The notes under the pieces were generated by a model. That model had not been told where the DNA came from and searched no databases. It was given only the letters and a program-made list of their open reading frames with translations. Below, piece after piece: positions 24,301-38,290 of a stretch of 64,000 bases of DNA. The DNA lies in the NCBI GenBank assembly GCA_028456385.1, contig JALNQF010000186.1, positions 1 through 64,000 on the forward strand. Reading direction: 5' to 3'. The stretch is from Ophiosphaerella korrae (Eukaryota > Ascomycota > Dothideomycetes > Pleosporales > Phaeosphaeriaceae). The translations under genes were made by a program, and so were the position numbers. The stretch's first letter is position 1; each line of letters begins with the position of its first letter.

Positions 24301-26762
24301 AACGTTCTAAAGACTAATTAATAATATATTACAAGAATACTTAGATAAGTTTATTATAGCTTACCTAGACGATATACTAATATATTCTAAAGAAGAAGGC
24401 GAGTATATAGAGTAAGTAACAATAGTACTATAGTGCTTAGACTAATATAACCTATAACTAAAGCTAGAGAAGTACGAATAGTATAAGATAAAAGTAGAGT
24501 TTCTAGGATATACGATAGGTATTAACAAAGTTAAGATAAGCTAAGAAAAGATTAAAGTAGTAGAGGAATAGAAAGAACCTAAGATAGTTAAGGACGTATA
24601 ATTGTTCCTAAGATTTATTAACTTTAACTAATACTTTATAGAAAGATTTTCTAAAAAGGTACTACTACTTATAAAGCTTATAAAAAAAGATATAATATAA
24701 GAATAGAGAGTAGAGTAAAAATAAGCTTATAAGGAACTTAAGTAAGCCTATATTATACTACTAGTTCTAAAGTAATTTTATAGTAACAAGACTTTAGTTA
24801 TTAAGACTAATATATCTAATCTAGCTTATAGAGTAATAGCGCTACAAGAGTATAAAGAGAAATAGTATCTAATTATATACTATTTAGAGAAGTTTATAGA
24901 ATAAGAAGAAAGATATAATATATATAATAAAGAGCTACTAGTAATAGTTAATATACTTAAGTATTAGAGAGTATATACTAAAAGCGTAGTAGAAGTAATT
25001 ATTAAAATAGATTACAAGAACCTAATATACTTTATAATAAGTAAGAAGTTAAAAGATAAGTAGATATAATAGTTAGAACTACTAGGATAGTACAAATTTA
25101 AGATCTAGTACGTACTAAGTAAGGAAAATAGCTAAGTAGACGCGCTTAGCTAAAGATATAATATCGTAGAAAAGAGATAAGTAGTAGAAGAAGCTATACT
25201 CTAAGATAATAAACAAAGATACCTAGTACTAAATACACAACTAGTAGAGGAGTAAGAGATTAATAACCTAGTTAGGATTATAAACAAAGTTCTAGAAGAA
25301 TTATAAGAAGTAATTATATAATAATACTATAACAACTTAGTATATAAGTACCTAGAGATTGTATAGACTATAGAACTAATCTAAAGGAACTATAGATTTA
25401 GTAAGATAAAGGAGAAAGTAACGTTGTTTATTAAAGAATACGTAAATTACTAGAAAAATAAGTACAAGATATATATACCTTATAAAGAAATATAAGTAAT
25501 TAAAATACTAAAAGAACTATAAATAGACGTTATAATAGACTTTATTATAGGACTACTAATATTAAAAGACCTAGTAATAAGAATAGAATACAATATAATA
25601 ATAGTAATTATAGACTAATTTATAAAATACGCTAAGATAGAGAAATTCTAAAGTAACTATATAGTAGACTAGCTAGAACACGTGCTACTAGACGTACTAA
25701 TACAAAGATACAAGATACTAAAAAGTATTATTAGCGATAGAGATAAGCTTTTTATATCTAATTACTAGATAACGCTACTTATAGTAATAGAGACAAAAAG
25801 GAAGCTATTAATAGCTTATTATCTATAAATAGATAGATAGATAGAATAGACTAATAGGATATTAAAGATATACCTAAGGATTTATAGTAATTAGAAGTAG
25901 AATAATTAGGTATTACTACTACTTATAGCACAATTAGTATATAATAATAAGTACTTAGAAGTAATAAGTAAAACACTATATTTTATAAACTATAGAATAA
26001 ACCTTAATTTATTTAAGAAAATACTACTAGGACCTAAGATAGAAGTAGTATTAGTTAGAGTTAAGGATATATAAGAACTCTACAATAAGATAAGATAAAA
26101 ACTAGAGAAAGCTTAGAAATAAAGTATTTTATATATTAATTAAAAACAAAAAATAGTACCTTAGCTAAAAGAAGAGGATAAAGTATATCTTTATACAAAG
26201 AATCTATAGATAAAGTAACCTAGTAAAGGGCTAGACTATATTAAAGTTAGACTATTTTTAGTTAAGAAAGATAATAAGCTAGTAACAAAAACACTAGAGC
26301 TACCTAAAGACGCTAAGGTATACTCTAAGTTCTATATAAGTCTACTAGAACTAGCTAAGCTAAAAATACTAGTATAGCGACAATTCTAATATTAGAAAGA
26401 GGAGGACAATAAGTTTAAAGTTAAAAACCTATAAAGATATTAAGAAATAGGATATAATACCTTCTAAAGTACATAGTTTCTCTAAAAGTAGCTAGTAAAG
26501 TAGAAAGGCTACCTAGCGAGTAAAAATATATAGGAACCTAAAGCTAACTTATAGAATTATTAGTAGATACTTAAAAAAGTAAGAAGTAAGTATAATATAC
26601 TAGGATATATAAGATATATAAAGCTATAGCTAGGATATAATAGATATATTAGTAGAAGAAAGTTCTATAATAAACCTAACTATATAGAGCCTACAAAGCG
26701 CCTTTAGTTATAATAAACTTGTCTAATAAGCTAATAGTAGACTAGATAGTAGAGGAAGAGGT
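21350..26762 (+). pseudogene. gag-pol relic of B1 with chromodomain
   Basis: Gag has a CCHC knuckle at 22150-22191 (His intact, Cys turned to Tyr). The protease site is Asp-Leu-Glu for Asp-Ser-Gly (23318-23326). The RT box YLDD is intact (24362-24373). RNase H has its first Asp changed to Asn (24809-24811). Integrase DDE is intact at codon level: Asp 25538-25540, Asp 25736-25738, Glu 25844-25846. A chromodomain lies at about 26420-26580 with the Lys-Gly-Tyr core and Glu-Pro visible. Many TAG/TAA stops remain, so it is non-functional. Family B differs from A throughout in sequence but shares domain order. Confidence 0.9.
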
Positions 26763-27266
26763 AATATTAATAGTAGTAGTAAAATAGTTAAGAACTTACG
26801 CTAAAACCTTATTACCTTCTTACTCTAACTCTAATGCTAAGCACAAGGCCTTGCAACAAGCACGCTCTTTAGTAAATTTTAATATTTTCTTATTACGTAG
26901 TAAATAGGTAATAATAATAGTAAAAAGTTTTTTATTATTATTAACCTTTTTATAGAACTTTTTACAAGTTTAATTAAGAGACTCCTAAGTTATACTAACG
27001 TAGAGACGCCCTATACAAGTATACTTAGTATACTTTAGAGTAGAATCTAGTATAATAAAATAAGGAATACTTAAGAGAGAATAATATAGATAAGGTATTT
27101 TAGAAATATAGTTTATAGTAAGGATTTCTAATAAGAGATAAAGTCTATAAGACTACAAAGGAGGTAATATTATAGTAAGATAGTTTTTAACTAAAACGTA
27201 GGGTAAACTACTTATAAGCTAGACCTAGCTAATAGAGGCCTAAGCCTAAGGATAGACCTAGCGTAA
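26763..27266 (+). other. 3' untranslated region of B1
   Basis: About 500 bp between the end of pol and the polypurine tract. I see no gene. It contains an AT-rich inverted repeat near 26908-26944 (AATAATAATAG... then ...TTATTATTATTA), conserved in B2 near 30200-30240. Confidence 0.6.
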
Positions 27267-27279
27267 GAAAGGGGAATAG
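27267..27279 (+). other. polypurine tract of B1
   Basis: AAGAAAGGGGAATAG-type purine run directly before the 3' LTR, the expected plus-strand primer site. The same tract occurs in complement in B2 at 29864-29876. Confidence 0.85.
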
Positions 27280-27722
27280 TATTACAATACTAAGCAGCAA
27301 GTAAGCTATTATATTACACGCAATTAGGCTAAGCAATATAGTAGTAGTAAATACGTAACTATTTAGTAGTAAACGCTCTAGAGTAAACGCTCTAGAGTAA
27401 ACGCTCTAGAATAAGCGCTTAGGAGTAAACGCTCTAGAGTAAGCGCTTAGGAATAAACGCTAGATAGTAAGTATATAGGAACGTTAATAGACCTTTATAG
27501 ACTATTATATTTAATCTCTTCTTTACCTCTTATCCTAATAGAGTATTACAACTAATACTTTAATTAGATTCTTATCTACCTATTAATACTTATATACCTT
27601 GTAATACTCTAATAAGAGCTAACTATTAATTAAGTTAAGTAACCCTCTTGTTTATTAACCTCGCCCGTCTTATAGAAGCCTACTTACCCTCGTTACCTTT
27701 ACTTAGATCTAAGGTCTTAATA
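27280..27722 (+). repeat. 3' LTR of B1 (443 bp)
   Basis: Same length as the 5' LTR and same cassette layout. Starts TATTACAATACTAAG and ends GGTCTTAATA, followed by TSD AAAGA (27723-27727). Confidence 0.94.
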
Positions 27723-27727
27723 AAAGA

Positions 27728-29462
27728 ATACTTATATAAAGAGAATAGTAATACTTTATAAGAAAAACGTAATAGATTAACAAAGCCTATATACTAAGAG
27801 TACTAGTAGTATACTACGTCCTAACTATAGATAGACCTAGGAAAAGTAAGTACTAGAAAGAGGATAACAAAGTAATAAATCTAAAGTACCTAGTATATTT
27901 TAAAGTATTATAGATATTATACCTAGATAAGAATTATATTATATATAGGAACCCTAAAGTAAATAATAGCGTATAGCTTATATAAAGAAGAAGCTATAAC
28001 TATATAAGAGTAATTCTAGTAGAAGATATCTAAGGATAGAAAATAACCCTAGAAGAAGGATACATAGTAATAAGGCCTAGACCTAAATTATCTAAGAAAT
28101 ATATCTAAAGAGGACTATAGTATAAATATACAAATAATAAATACCTAAAATATAAAGAATATAAACTTAAAGTAAAGCTATAGTTATAAATAGATAGATA
28201 ATTTATAAAACTACCTAAGTAAGAATAACTAGAAGGTATAAGAGGCCTATACATTACAAAAATAGGCGCGTATTAAAGAAAGAAAGTATAATTAATAATT
28301 AATAGTAGAGCTACAAAGAACTTTATATCTAAGAAGTTTATAAAAATAAAAGAGATACGTTATATAATAAAGAAATACTTCTAACAATTAAGTATAATTA
28401 AAAGAAAACTATTCTAGGAACCTATTAGGTTTAAAACAGTTCTCTCTACACTAGAACTAGAAGAGATAATAATTAAGAATATAGTTATAGATATAACAAC
28501 AATTAATAACAAATAAGATATAATACTAAGTATACTATAGTTATAGATAACTAACCTATATATTAATTAGAGAATAAGAAAAATTAATTACTATAGAATA
28601 AATATATTAAAGGCTAACATAAACACCTATAAAGGAAAATTCTCTAAAGAATACAAGAAATAGGAGAAATAGCTTATAGAGCCTAAAGACTACCTTCTAG
28701 AATATTAGCTATAGGATTTAGTAATAGAACTAGAAGAAAGAAAGAACGTAAGATAGAGCCTAGTCTATAGAAAAATAGAAAAAGAATCTAAAATTAAACA
28801 AGCTTTTATTAAAAAGGTAATAAAGAAAAGATAGATATAAGAATCTAAATCTTTAGTAGTATATAGACTTATATTTGTAGATAAAAAAAGAATAGAAGAA
28901 AAATAACCCTATATAGACTTTAGAAAAACAAACGTAGTTATAAACAAGAACTAATACCTTTTACTACGTATAGACAAGATATAAGATAGACTATAGAAAG
29001 TAAAAATCTTTATAAAACTAGATATCTAGAATGCCTACTACTAAATTAGAATCAAGAAAGGTAATAAATAGAAAATAGTATTTAGAACGTAGTATAGACT
29101 ATATAAATACCTAGTTATACCTTTTAGATTAATAAACGCACTAGTAGCCTTCTAAGAAAGAATTAATATAGTACTAAGAGAGTACCTAGACGTATTTATA
29201 TTTATATACCTAGATAATATCTTTATATTCTTAGAAATAGAGGAAGAACACGTATAATATATATATAAAGTACTAGAAAAACTAGTAAAAAATAAATTAT
29301 TTCTTAAAATAAGAAAATACAAGTTCTATACAAAAGAAATAGATTTCCTTAGATTTATTATAGAACTAGGAAAAATCAAGATTAATCTAGGAAAGATTAA
29401 AACAATTAGTAAATAGCTAATACTAAAGAACCTAAAAGAGGTACAATAATTTTATAGACTAG
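27728..29462 (+). pseudogene. A2 pol, part 2 (protease and RT)
   Basis: Continues A2 after B1, collinear with A1 13725-15474. Protease site Asn-Ser-Arg at 28301-28309. RT box YLDN at 29207-29218. The frame is interrupted at 29462 by B2 (TSD ACTAG 29458-29462 and 36196-36200). Confidence 0.9.
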
Positions 29463-29863
29463 TATTAAGACCTTAGAACTAAGTAAGAGTAATAAGGGTA
29501 AGTAGGCTTTTATAAGATAGGCGAAGTTAATAAATAAGAGAGTTACTTAACTTAATTAATAGTTAGCTCTTATTAGAGTATTACGAGGTATGTAAGTATT
29601 AATAGGTAGATAGGAATCTAATTAAAGTATTAGTTATAATACTCTATTAAGATAAAAAGTAAAAAAGAGATTAAACACAATAGTCTATAAAGGTCTATTA
29701 ACGTTCCTATATACTTGCTATCTAGTGTTTATTCCTAAGCGCTTACTCTAGAGTATTTACTCTAGAGTGTTTACTACTAAATAGTTACGTGTTTAGCGCT
29801 ACTATATTACTTAGCCTAATTGCGTATAATATAACAGCTTACCTACTACTTAGTATTATAATA
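29463..29863 (-). repeat. 3' LTR of B2 (401 bp)
   Basis: Complement starts TATTATAATACTAAG (ending at 29863), next to the complement of the polypurine tract. It ends at 29463 with GGTCTTAATA in complement. A reduced set of CTCTAGAG units lies at about 29735-29785. Confidence 0.93.
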
Positions 29864-29878
29864 CTATCCCCCTTTCTT
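29864..29878 (-). other. polypurine tract of B2
   Basis: Plus strand CTATCCCCCTTTCTT, that is AAGAAAGGGGGATAG in element sense, directly before the 3' LTR. About 500 bp of non-coding 3' region (29879-30380), as in B1, follows on the window's right. Confidence 0.85.
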
Positions 29879-30379
29879 ACGCTAAGTCTATCCTTAGGCC
29901 TAGGCCTCTATTAGCTAGGTCTAGCTTATAAGTAGTTTACTCTACCTTCTAGTTAAAAACTATCCTACTATAATATTACCTCCTTTATAGTCTTATAGAC
30001 TTTATCTCTTATTAGAAATCTTTACTATAAACTATATTTCTAAAACACTTTATCTATATTATTCTTTTTTAGGTATTCCTTATTTTATTATACTAGATTC
30101 TACTCTAAAGTATACTAAGTACACTTATATAGGGCGTCCCTACGTTAGTATAACCTAGGAGTCTCTTAATTAAACTTATAAAAATTTCTATAAAAAAGTT
30201 AATAATAATAAAAAACTTTTTACTATTATTATTACTTATTTACTATATAATAAGAAAATATTAAAATTTACTAAAGAGTATACTTATTGCAAGGCCTTAT
30301 ACCTAGCGTTAGAGTTAGAGTAAGAAGGTAATAAGGTCTTAGCGTAAGTTCTTAACTATTTTACTACTACTATTAATAT

Positions 30380-33300
30380 CACCTCTTCCCCTACTATTTA
30401 GTCTACTATTAGCTTATTAGACAAGTTTATTATAACTAAAGGCGCTTTATAGGCTCTATATAGTTAGGTTTATTATAGAACTTTCTTCTACTAATATATC
30501 TATTATATCCTAGCTATAGCTTTATATATCTTATATATCCTAGTATATTATACTTACTTCTTACTTTCTTAAGTATCTACTAATAATTCTATAGATTAGC
30601 TTTAGGTTCCTATATATTTTTACTTACTAAGTAGCCTTTCTATTTTACTAGCTACTCTTAGAGAAACTATATACTTTAGAAGGCGTTGCGTCCTATTTCT
30701 TAATATCTCTATAGGTCTTTAACTTTAAACTTATTATCCTCCTCTTTCTAATATTAGAATTGTTGCTATACTAGTATTTTTAGCTTAGCTAGTTCTAGTA
30801 AGCTTATATAGAACTTAGGGTATACTTTAGTATTTTTAGGTAGTTCTAGTGTTTTTGTTACTAGCCTATTATCTTCTTTAACTAAAAATAGTCTAACCTT
30901 AATATAGTCTAGCCTTTTACTAAGTTACTTTATCTATAGATTCTTTATATAAAGATACGCTTTATCTTTTTCTTTTAGCTAAGGTACTATTTTTTATTTT
31001 TAATTAATATATAAAATACTTTATTTCTAAGCTTCTTCTAGTTTTTATCTTATCTTATTGTAGAGTTCTTGTATATCCTTAACTCTAACTAATACTACCT
31101 CTATTTTAGGTCTTAGTAGTATTTTCTTAAATAAATTAGGGTATATCTTATAGTTTGCAAAATATAGTATTTTACTTATTACTTCTAAGTACTTATTATT
31201 ATATACTAATTGTATTATAGGTAGTAGTAATACTTAATTATTCTACTTCTAATTACTATAAATCCTTAGGTATATCTTTAATGTCTTATTAGTCTATTCT
31301 ATTTATCTATCTATCTATAGATAATAAGCTATTAATAGCTTCTTTTTTGTCTCTATTACTATAAGTAGCGTTATTTAGTAATTAAATATAAAAAGCTTAT
31401 CTTTATTACTAATAATACTTTTTAGTATCCTATATCTTTATATTAGTACGTCTAGTAGTACGTATTCTAGCTAATCTACTATGTAGTTACTTTAGAATTT
31501 CTCTATCTTAGCGTATTTTGTAAATTAGTCTATAATTACTATTATTATATTATATCTTATTCTTATTACTAAGTCTTTTAATATTAGTAGTCCTATAATA
31601 AAGTCTATTGCAACGTCTATCTATAGTTCTTCTAGTATCTTAATTACTTATATTTTTCTATAAATTGTATATATCTTATACTTATTCTTCTAATAATCTA
31701 TATATTCCTTAATAAACTACGTTACTTTCTCTTTTATCTTACTAAATCTATAGTTCTTCTAGATTAGTTCTATAGTCTATATAATCTCTAGGTACTTATA
31801 TACTAAGTTATTATAGTATTATTATATAATTACTTCTTATAATTCTTCTAGAACCTTATTTATAATCTTAACTAAGTTGTTAATCTTTTACTCCTCTACT
31901 AGTTGTATATTTAGTACTAGGTATCCTTGTCTATTATCTTAGAGTATAGCTTCTTTTACTACTTATCTCTTTCCTATAATATTGTGTCTTTAGCTAAGCG
32001 CGTTTACTTAGCTATTTTCTTTACCTAGTACGTACTAGATCTTAAATTTATACTATCTTAGTAGTTCTAACTATTATATCTACTTATTCTTTAACTTCTT
32101 ACTAATTATAAAGTATATTAGGTTCTTGTAATCTATTTTAATAATTACTTCTACTACGCTTTTAGTATATACTCTCTAATACTTAAGTATATTAACTATT
32201 ACTAGTAGCTCTTTATTATATATATTATATCTTTCCTCTTACTCTATAAACTTCTCTAAATAGTATATAATTAGATACTATTTCTCTTTATACTCTTGTA
32301 GCGCTATTACTCTATAAGCTAGATTAGATATATTAGTCTTAATAACTAAGGTCTTGTTACTATAAAATTACTTTAGAACTAGTAGTATAATATAGGCTTA
32401 CTTAAGTTCTTTATAAGCTTATTTCTACTCTACTCTTTATTTTTATATTATATCTTTCTTTATAAGCTTTATAAGTAGTAGTACTTTCTTAGAAAATCTT
32501 TCTATAAAGTATTAGTTAAAGTTAATAAATCTTAGGAATAATTATACGTCCTTAACTATCTTAGGTTCCTTCTATTCCTCTACTACTTTAATCTTTTCTT
32601 AACTTATCTTAACTTTGTTAATACCTATTATATATCTTAGAAACTCTACTTCTATCTTATACTATTCGTACTTCTCTAGCTTTAGTTATAGGTTGTATTA
32701 GTCTAAGTACTATAGTACTATTATTACTTACTCTACGTACTTGCCTTCTTCTTTAGAATATATTAGTATATTGTCTAGGTATACTATAACAAACTTATCT
32801 AAGTATTCTTTTAATATATTGTTAATTAGTCTTTAGAACGTTACTAGTATATTTGTTAGTCTAAAGAGTATTACTATATACTTTTAATATCTATAGTATA
32901 TTTAGAACGCTATCTTCTACTCTTTACCTACTTTAATTTATATTAGGTAGTATCTATCCTTTAGGTCTAGCTTTATAAAAATCTTAGCTTAACTTAGCTT
33001 ATTTTAGAGTTTATCTATATTTAGTAGTAAGTATTAGTCCTTTACTATAATATTGTTTAGTTTTTAGTAGTCTACGTATATCTTTAGTAGTCTCTTCTTC
33101 TTTAGTATAAAGAGAATTAGAAATCCTACTAATAATAAGGATTCTTGTATATATCCTTTCTTTAGGTCTCTATTTAGTCTTTCTTAGAGTATTACTAATT
33201 TACTCTCTATTAATTAGTAAATAGGCCTAAAAGGTAGCTCTTTTCTTTCTTATAACTTAATCGTATAGTCTTAGAGTTAGTACTTAAGTAATACTAGTAT

Positions 33301-35794
33301 ATCTATCTCTTCTATAAACAAGTAGCTAAACTTCTTATATTATTCTAGGATCTTAAGAGTTATATATTACTCCTCTACTCCTACTTCTTAGCTTAGCGCC
33401 CTACTAGTACTTATAGAGTTACTTATTCTCTCTTAATAAGTTACTATTAAAGCTACTATCTTATATAGTACCTTCTTATCTACTATTAAACGCTACTAAT
33501 ATATAGGCTTAGATCTACGTACGTCTTTGTAGTTATTAAATAAGAGGTTCTAGTTTTTCTAATTAACTCTAGGATTAAACTCTTATAGCTATAGGAGTCT
33601 TAGTATAATATTTTTACTAGCTAAAACTAATACGTCTAAGGTAATCTTTATACTATATCCTTAAATAATAATCTCTATAGTTACTTTATTACTAACTATT
33701 AGGTTTCTTAGTATTAGCTATCTATTTGCAATATAGATTAGATATAGTGTTTTCTTTACTTATAGTTAGAGTCTTACTTATTCTACTACTTTAGGTGTAA
33801 TTAGGTTTATAAATAACCCTAAATCTACTAATACTTTTATTCTTTCTCTTCTTATCTTTACTAGGAGTTTAATAAGTCTTTTAGCGTTAATAGCGTTATA
33901 GCTTCTAGATATATATCTAGCGTTAGCTATTTACTTAAAAAAGACTTAATCTTATAATCTTTGTTTATCTTTTACTAAAATCCTTAGAGTATCTTAATCT
34001 CTTTATATTATTTACACTTCTCTAGCGTATAGGTTTACTAGATTAGATTAATATATTAGTTGTTTACAAGTATCTTACTTGTATTTATATCTTCTTTAGT
34101 TATACCTAAAAAGTACTCTACTTCTTACTTATCCTATAGGTGTTGTTTATATCTTACGTTTATATATTCTTTCTAGTTTTATTTATATCTAGATCTCTTA
34201 TAAGGGAAATATCTAGATCTTATCTTATTAGAATAGTAAGTAAGGTAGTTATTATAGTAATATCTTATCTATAATAGTAGTAGATAGTTTAGGTTACGTA
34301 AGTATAGCTAGTATTATAGTTCTTGTGTTAATACTAGATCTATAATAATTAGCGCCTAATTATTATTTATATATAATAATTTGTATTATTAGGTTCGCTT
34401 TACTTAGTATTCTTTATCTTGCTATTCTTATACTAAGTAGTAACTATCTACTAGTTCCTAGATTTCTTTTATAAATCTATCTTATACTTTAGTATTTTCT
34501 TACTTTAGCTCTAGTATTTTAGGTACTATTTTATATTTAGAAGTTTTAAGCTCTTAGTTTTCTTTCCTATTCTTATCCTAGGCTATATATACCTACCTTC
34601 CTAGATATAGCGTTATCTCGCGCCTATACTTTACTCTTCTTTAGTATAGCTAAAGGTATTCTAAGGTGTCTATCCTAGCTTATTTCTACTTTAGCTAATA
34701 CCTCTTTATATAGCTTTATACTCTTAGTAGTGTCTTTATAGCTTCTACTTTATTATCTATTATAAGGTTTATTAGTTATATAGTAATCCTATAGTAGTTG
34801 TATTTCTTACTTATATCTTACTACTAAAGGTTTATAGTCTTGTAATCTCTTTTCTCTTAGCTTCCTCTAAGGATTACTTCTTATTCTTCCTCTCTATTAT
34901 TATCTTACTACTTAAGTATATTAATTTATTATATAATCTTATTCTTTACTTAGTAATTCTTTGCTAGGTACCCTATTTTACTATACTTATAGTATTTTTA
35001 GCCTTCTACTCCTTTAGAGTTCTTATAGTAATAGTATTCTTGTTTTCCTAGGTTTATATTATTAATATATATCTTATCTAGCCTAAAGTATCTATAGCTA
35101 CTTTAAACTTAGTTGTTCTTATATTCGCGTCGCTACTTATACTTAGGTTTATACTTCTTACTTTCTATACGTAATACTCTTACGTTCTTAGCTTCTACTA
35201 TGTATTTGTATATATAGTTGTTAACTTAAATTACTTCCTCTATTAGGTCTTCTAATATCTTAATTACAGCTCTACTACGTATTAGCTTACTTTAAACGTT
35301 ACTTTTAAGTCTCTATTAAAATATCCTTATTAATAACTTATTATTCTATTCTATTTATATTGCGTAGCTTTAGAACTTGTTAGCGTAATCTACTACTACC
35401 TTGTATTGTTGTAGCTACTATATTACGCGCTCTACTACTACTATCTTATTTACTAGTAGAAAGGCTTATTATACTTTATCTTTAAACTTAATCTATTCTT
35501 TAAATATCTTATCTCAGTCGCTATTATTATTATTAAGGTATTTCTTAAGGTATAGCGTAACTTATTTCTCTACCTTACCCTTTATATAGGACGATGTAAG
35601 TATAGCTCTATTTTTATCTTAAACTTAGTCTACCTTAAAGAAGAGATTAAGTTATAAGATTTATAGCTTAAGCTTATTTTATTCTCTATAGTAGAGGTTA
35701 GGCTTAGTAACTTTAGAAGTAGCTATATAGGTTACTCTTGTACGCTAGTTGTTTATATTTATTAACGTATTACTTATCTTAAGAGTGTTTAATA
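30380..35794 (-). pseudogene. gag-pol relic of B2
   Basis: Collinear with B1 in complement. The chromodomain is at about 30560-30720. The first integrase catalytic Asp is kept (31603-31605), the second is changed to Asn (31405-31407). The RT box is YLDN (32770-32781). The Gag zinc knuckle is at 34953-34994 with Cys and His codons turned to Tyr. The frame has many RIP stops. The ATG-initiated stop-free stretch at 35401-35589 on the opposite strand is a shadow of this gag. Confidence 0.88.
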
Positions 35795-36195
35795 TATTAA
35801 GACCTTAGAACTAAGTAAGAGTAACGAGGGCAAGTAGGCTTCTATAAGACGGGTAAGGTTAATAAATAAGAGGGTTACTTAACTTAATTAATAGTTAGCT
35901 CTTATTAGAGTATTACGAGGTATATAAGTATTAATAGGTAGATAGGAATCTAATTAAAGTATTAGTTGTAATACTCTATTAGGATAAGAAGTAAAGAAGA
36001 GATTAAACACGATAGTCTATAAAGGTCTATTAACGTTCCTATATACTTACTATCTAGTGTTTATTCCTAAGCGCTTACTCTAGAGCGTTCGCTCTAGAGC
36101 GTTTACTACTAAATAGTTACGTATTTAGCGCTACTATATTGCCTAGCCTAATTGCGTGCGATATAATAGCTTACCTACTACTTAGTATCGTAATA
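35795..36195 (-). repeat. 5' LTR of B2 (401 bp)
   Basis: Same length as its partner at 29463-29863. Ends at 36195 with CGTAATA and is followed by TSD ACTAG (36196-36200). Confidence 0.93.
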
Positions 36196-36200
36196 ACTAG

Positions 36201-38290
36201 TAAACTTCTATAGAAAGTTAATAGTAAGATAGTCTAAAGATATAGAACTAATAATAAGACTTATAAAAAAAGATACGCTATTTAAATAGATAAAAGAATA
36301 TAATAAAGTAATTAATATAATTAAGAGAAAGATTATAGAAAACCTAGTTATTAGAATATATAACCTAGATCTACTAGTAATAGTAAAAATAGACGCGTCT
36401 AACTTAGTCTATAGAATAGCACTAATATAAGAAGATCCTAAGACTAAAAAGGAATACTTAGTTAAATACTTCTCTAAGAAAATAAAGCTAGTAGAGCTTA
36501 ACTACCTAATCTATAATAAAGAAATATTAGTAATCTATAAAGTATTTAAGTAATAAAAAGTATACCTATAAAGAGTAAAATACTAAACAAAATTCTATAT
36601 AGACTATAAGAATCTTATAAGATTTATAACAAATAAGGATTTATTATAATACTTTATAAGATAGTAGGAATTCCTATTAATATTTAATTTAGAAATTATA
36701 TATATAAAAGGGAAGGACAATTAATTTATAGATACTCTTAGTAGAAGACTAGACTAATAAAAAGAAGTAAACGCTACAAGTATATTTCTAGTAAAGAATA
36801 CAGAAAGATATTTAATCCTAAATATACTTAAAATAGCTGTAATACTTAAAAAAATAAGTAGCGAGCTAGACAAATAGATTTAGAAAATAACGTAGGAGGT
36901 ATTTAAAGAAATAGAGAAACTAAAAATCTAAAAAAGATTTGTATATACTTATAGAAGAGTATATATTCTAAAAAAGATCTAGAAAAAATTTATATAATAA
37001 TTCTACGAACTACTAGTATATAGATACTAAGAAATTAATAAAACTCTAGATAGACTACTATAGGACTATTATATCCTAAAAGCAAGACAACTAGTAATAG
37101 AGGTACTACAAGATTATATAGAATACTAAAGAAATAAGTATAGTAGATATATACTATATAGAATATTATAACTAATAGAAGTACTAGAATAACTATAAAG
37201 AGTTACTACAATAGACTTTATTACAAAACTACCTAAGTTAAAAGACCTAATATTAAGAGTTAAATATAATAGAATCCTAATAATAGTAGATAAACTTATA
37301 AAATATTTATACTTTAAGCTATATAAAGAGAAAAGTAGGATAGAAGTTACTATATACTAGGTTCTAGGAACTATAATTAGCTAATATAGACTACTAGACA
37401 AGATTATTATAAATAGAGACGTAAGATTTATATTAAAACTATAGGGAACAATAATAGCCTAATTAGGAATATAGTACGCAATATCTACTATATACTATCT
37501 ACAAATAGATAGATAATTAGAACAAATAAATTAGATAGTAGAATAGTACTTAAGATACTACCTTAACTATAACTAGAACAACTAGGTATAACTACTACCT
37601 ATAGTATAGTTAGTATATAATAGCGTAAAGAATATAGTAATAAGAGTATTACTCTTTTTCGCGAACTATAGATTTAACCCTAATATATATAGAATACTAA
37701 GAATTAAAGTATCTTAGTTTCTAAGAGGAGAAAACTTTACTAACAGACTTAAGAATATATATAATTAACTAAGATAGGATATAGAATTCTTACACGATTA
37801 AATAGTAAAACACTATAATAAAAAGTATAAAGAGGGACCCTAATTTAGAAAGAAAGAAAAAGTATAGTTAGTTAAGAAAAACGTAAAGAGTAAATAACTT
37901 AGTTTAAAACTAGACTACGTAAAAATAGGACTATATAAAATTAAGAAAGAAATTACACTAGTTATATTTAAACTAAAACTACTAAATAAAATAAGGATAT
38001 ACCTAACTTTTTATATAGCGCTACTTAAAATAGTACTATAAAACGTAGAACTACTAGTGTATAAAGTAGATACGTATAGAGAATAAAAAGAATAAGAAGT
38101 TAAAGAAATCCTAGTATACTAGTTCTATAATAGTAGGAACTATTATTTAGTAGAATAGATAGGTATAAACGAGAAAGGACTACTATAGGAAGATATATAG
38201 GAACTAGAAGATAACCTTAATTATCTTAAGAAACTAGAGGAGTTCTAAAATTAAAACCCTCTAGAGCACCTTATAGTAAACTAAGAAAAT
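36201..38290 (+). pseudogene. A2 pol, part 3 (RNase H, integrase, chromodomain)
   Basis: Resumes A2 after B2, collinear with A1 15475 onward. RNase H keeps Asp-Ala-Ser (36392-36400). In integrase the first catalytic Asp is kept (37214-37216), the second is Asn (37412-37414) and the Glu is kept (37520-37522). The CxxC Cys codons are Tyr. The chromodomain is at about 38095-38248. The 3' end overlaps the convergent antisense gene. Confidence 0.9.

Larger units (their letters stand above)
20907..27722 (+). mobile_element. Ty3/Gypsy family B copy B1, full length
   Basis: 6816 bp with two LTRs of exactly 443 bp, nested in A2, with TSD AAAGA on both sides (20902-20906, 27723-27727). LTR termini TG...CA have become TA...TA. 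It is less mutated than B3: RT keeps YLDD and integrase keeps all three catalytic acidic codons. It inserted after A2. Confidence 0.95.
29463..36195 (-). mobile_element. Ty3/Gypsy family B copy B2, full length
   Basis: 6733 bp on the minus strand, nested in A2 just after the RT domain. TSD ACTAG lies on both sides. Both LTRs are 401 bp, shorter than the 443 bp of B1 and B3 because the palindromic cassette has fewer units. Orientation is opposite to its host A2 and to B1. Confidence 0.95.

Noticed and set aside
26908..26944. AT-rich hairpin in the 3' region of family B as a terminator or origin
   Set aside because: It is conserved between B1 and B2 only as part of the element, and simple AT composition makes such pairings common here.
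35401..35589. ATG-initiated stop-free stretch of 62 codons on the plus strand
   Set aside because: It lies antisense within the B2 gag relic and has a low-complexity Leu/Ser/Tyr/Thr composition. RIP turns codons on the other strand into Leu-type codons here, so an open shadow frame is expected.
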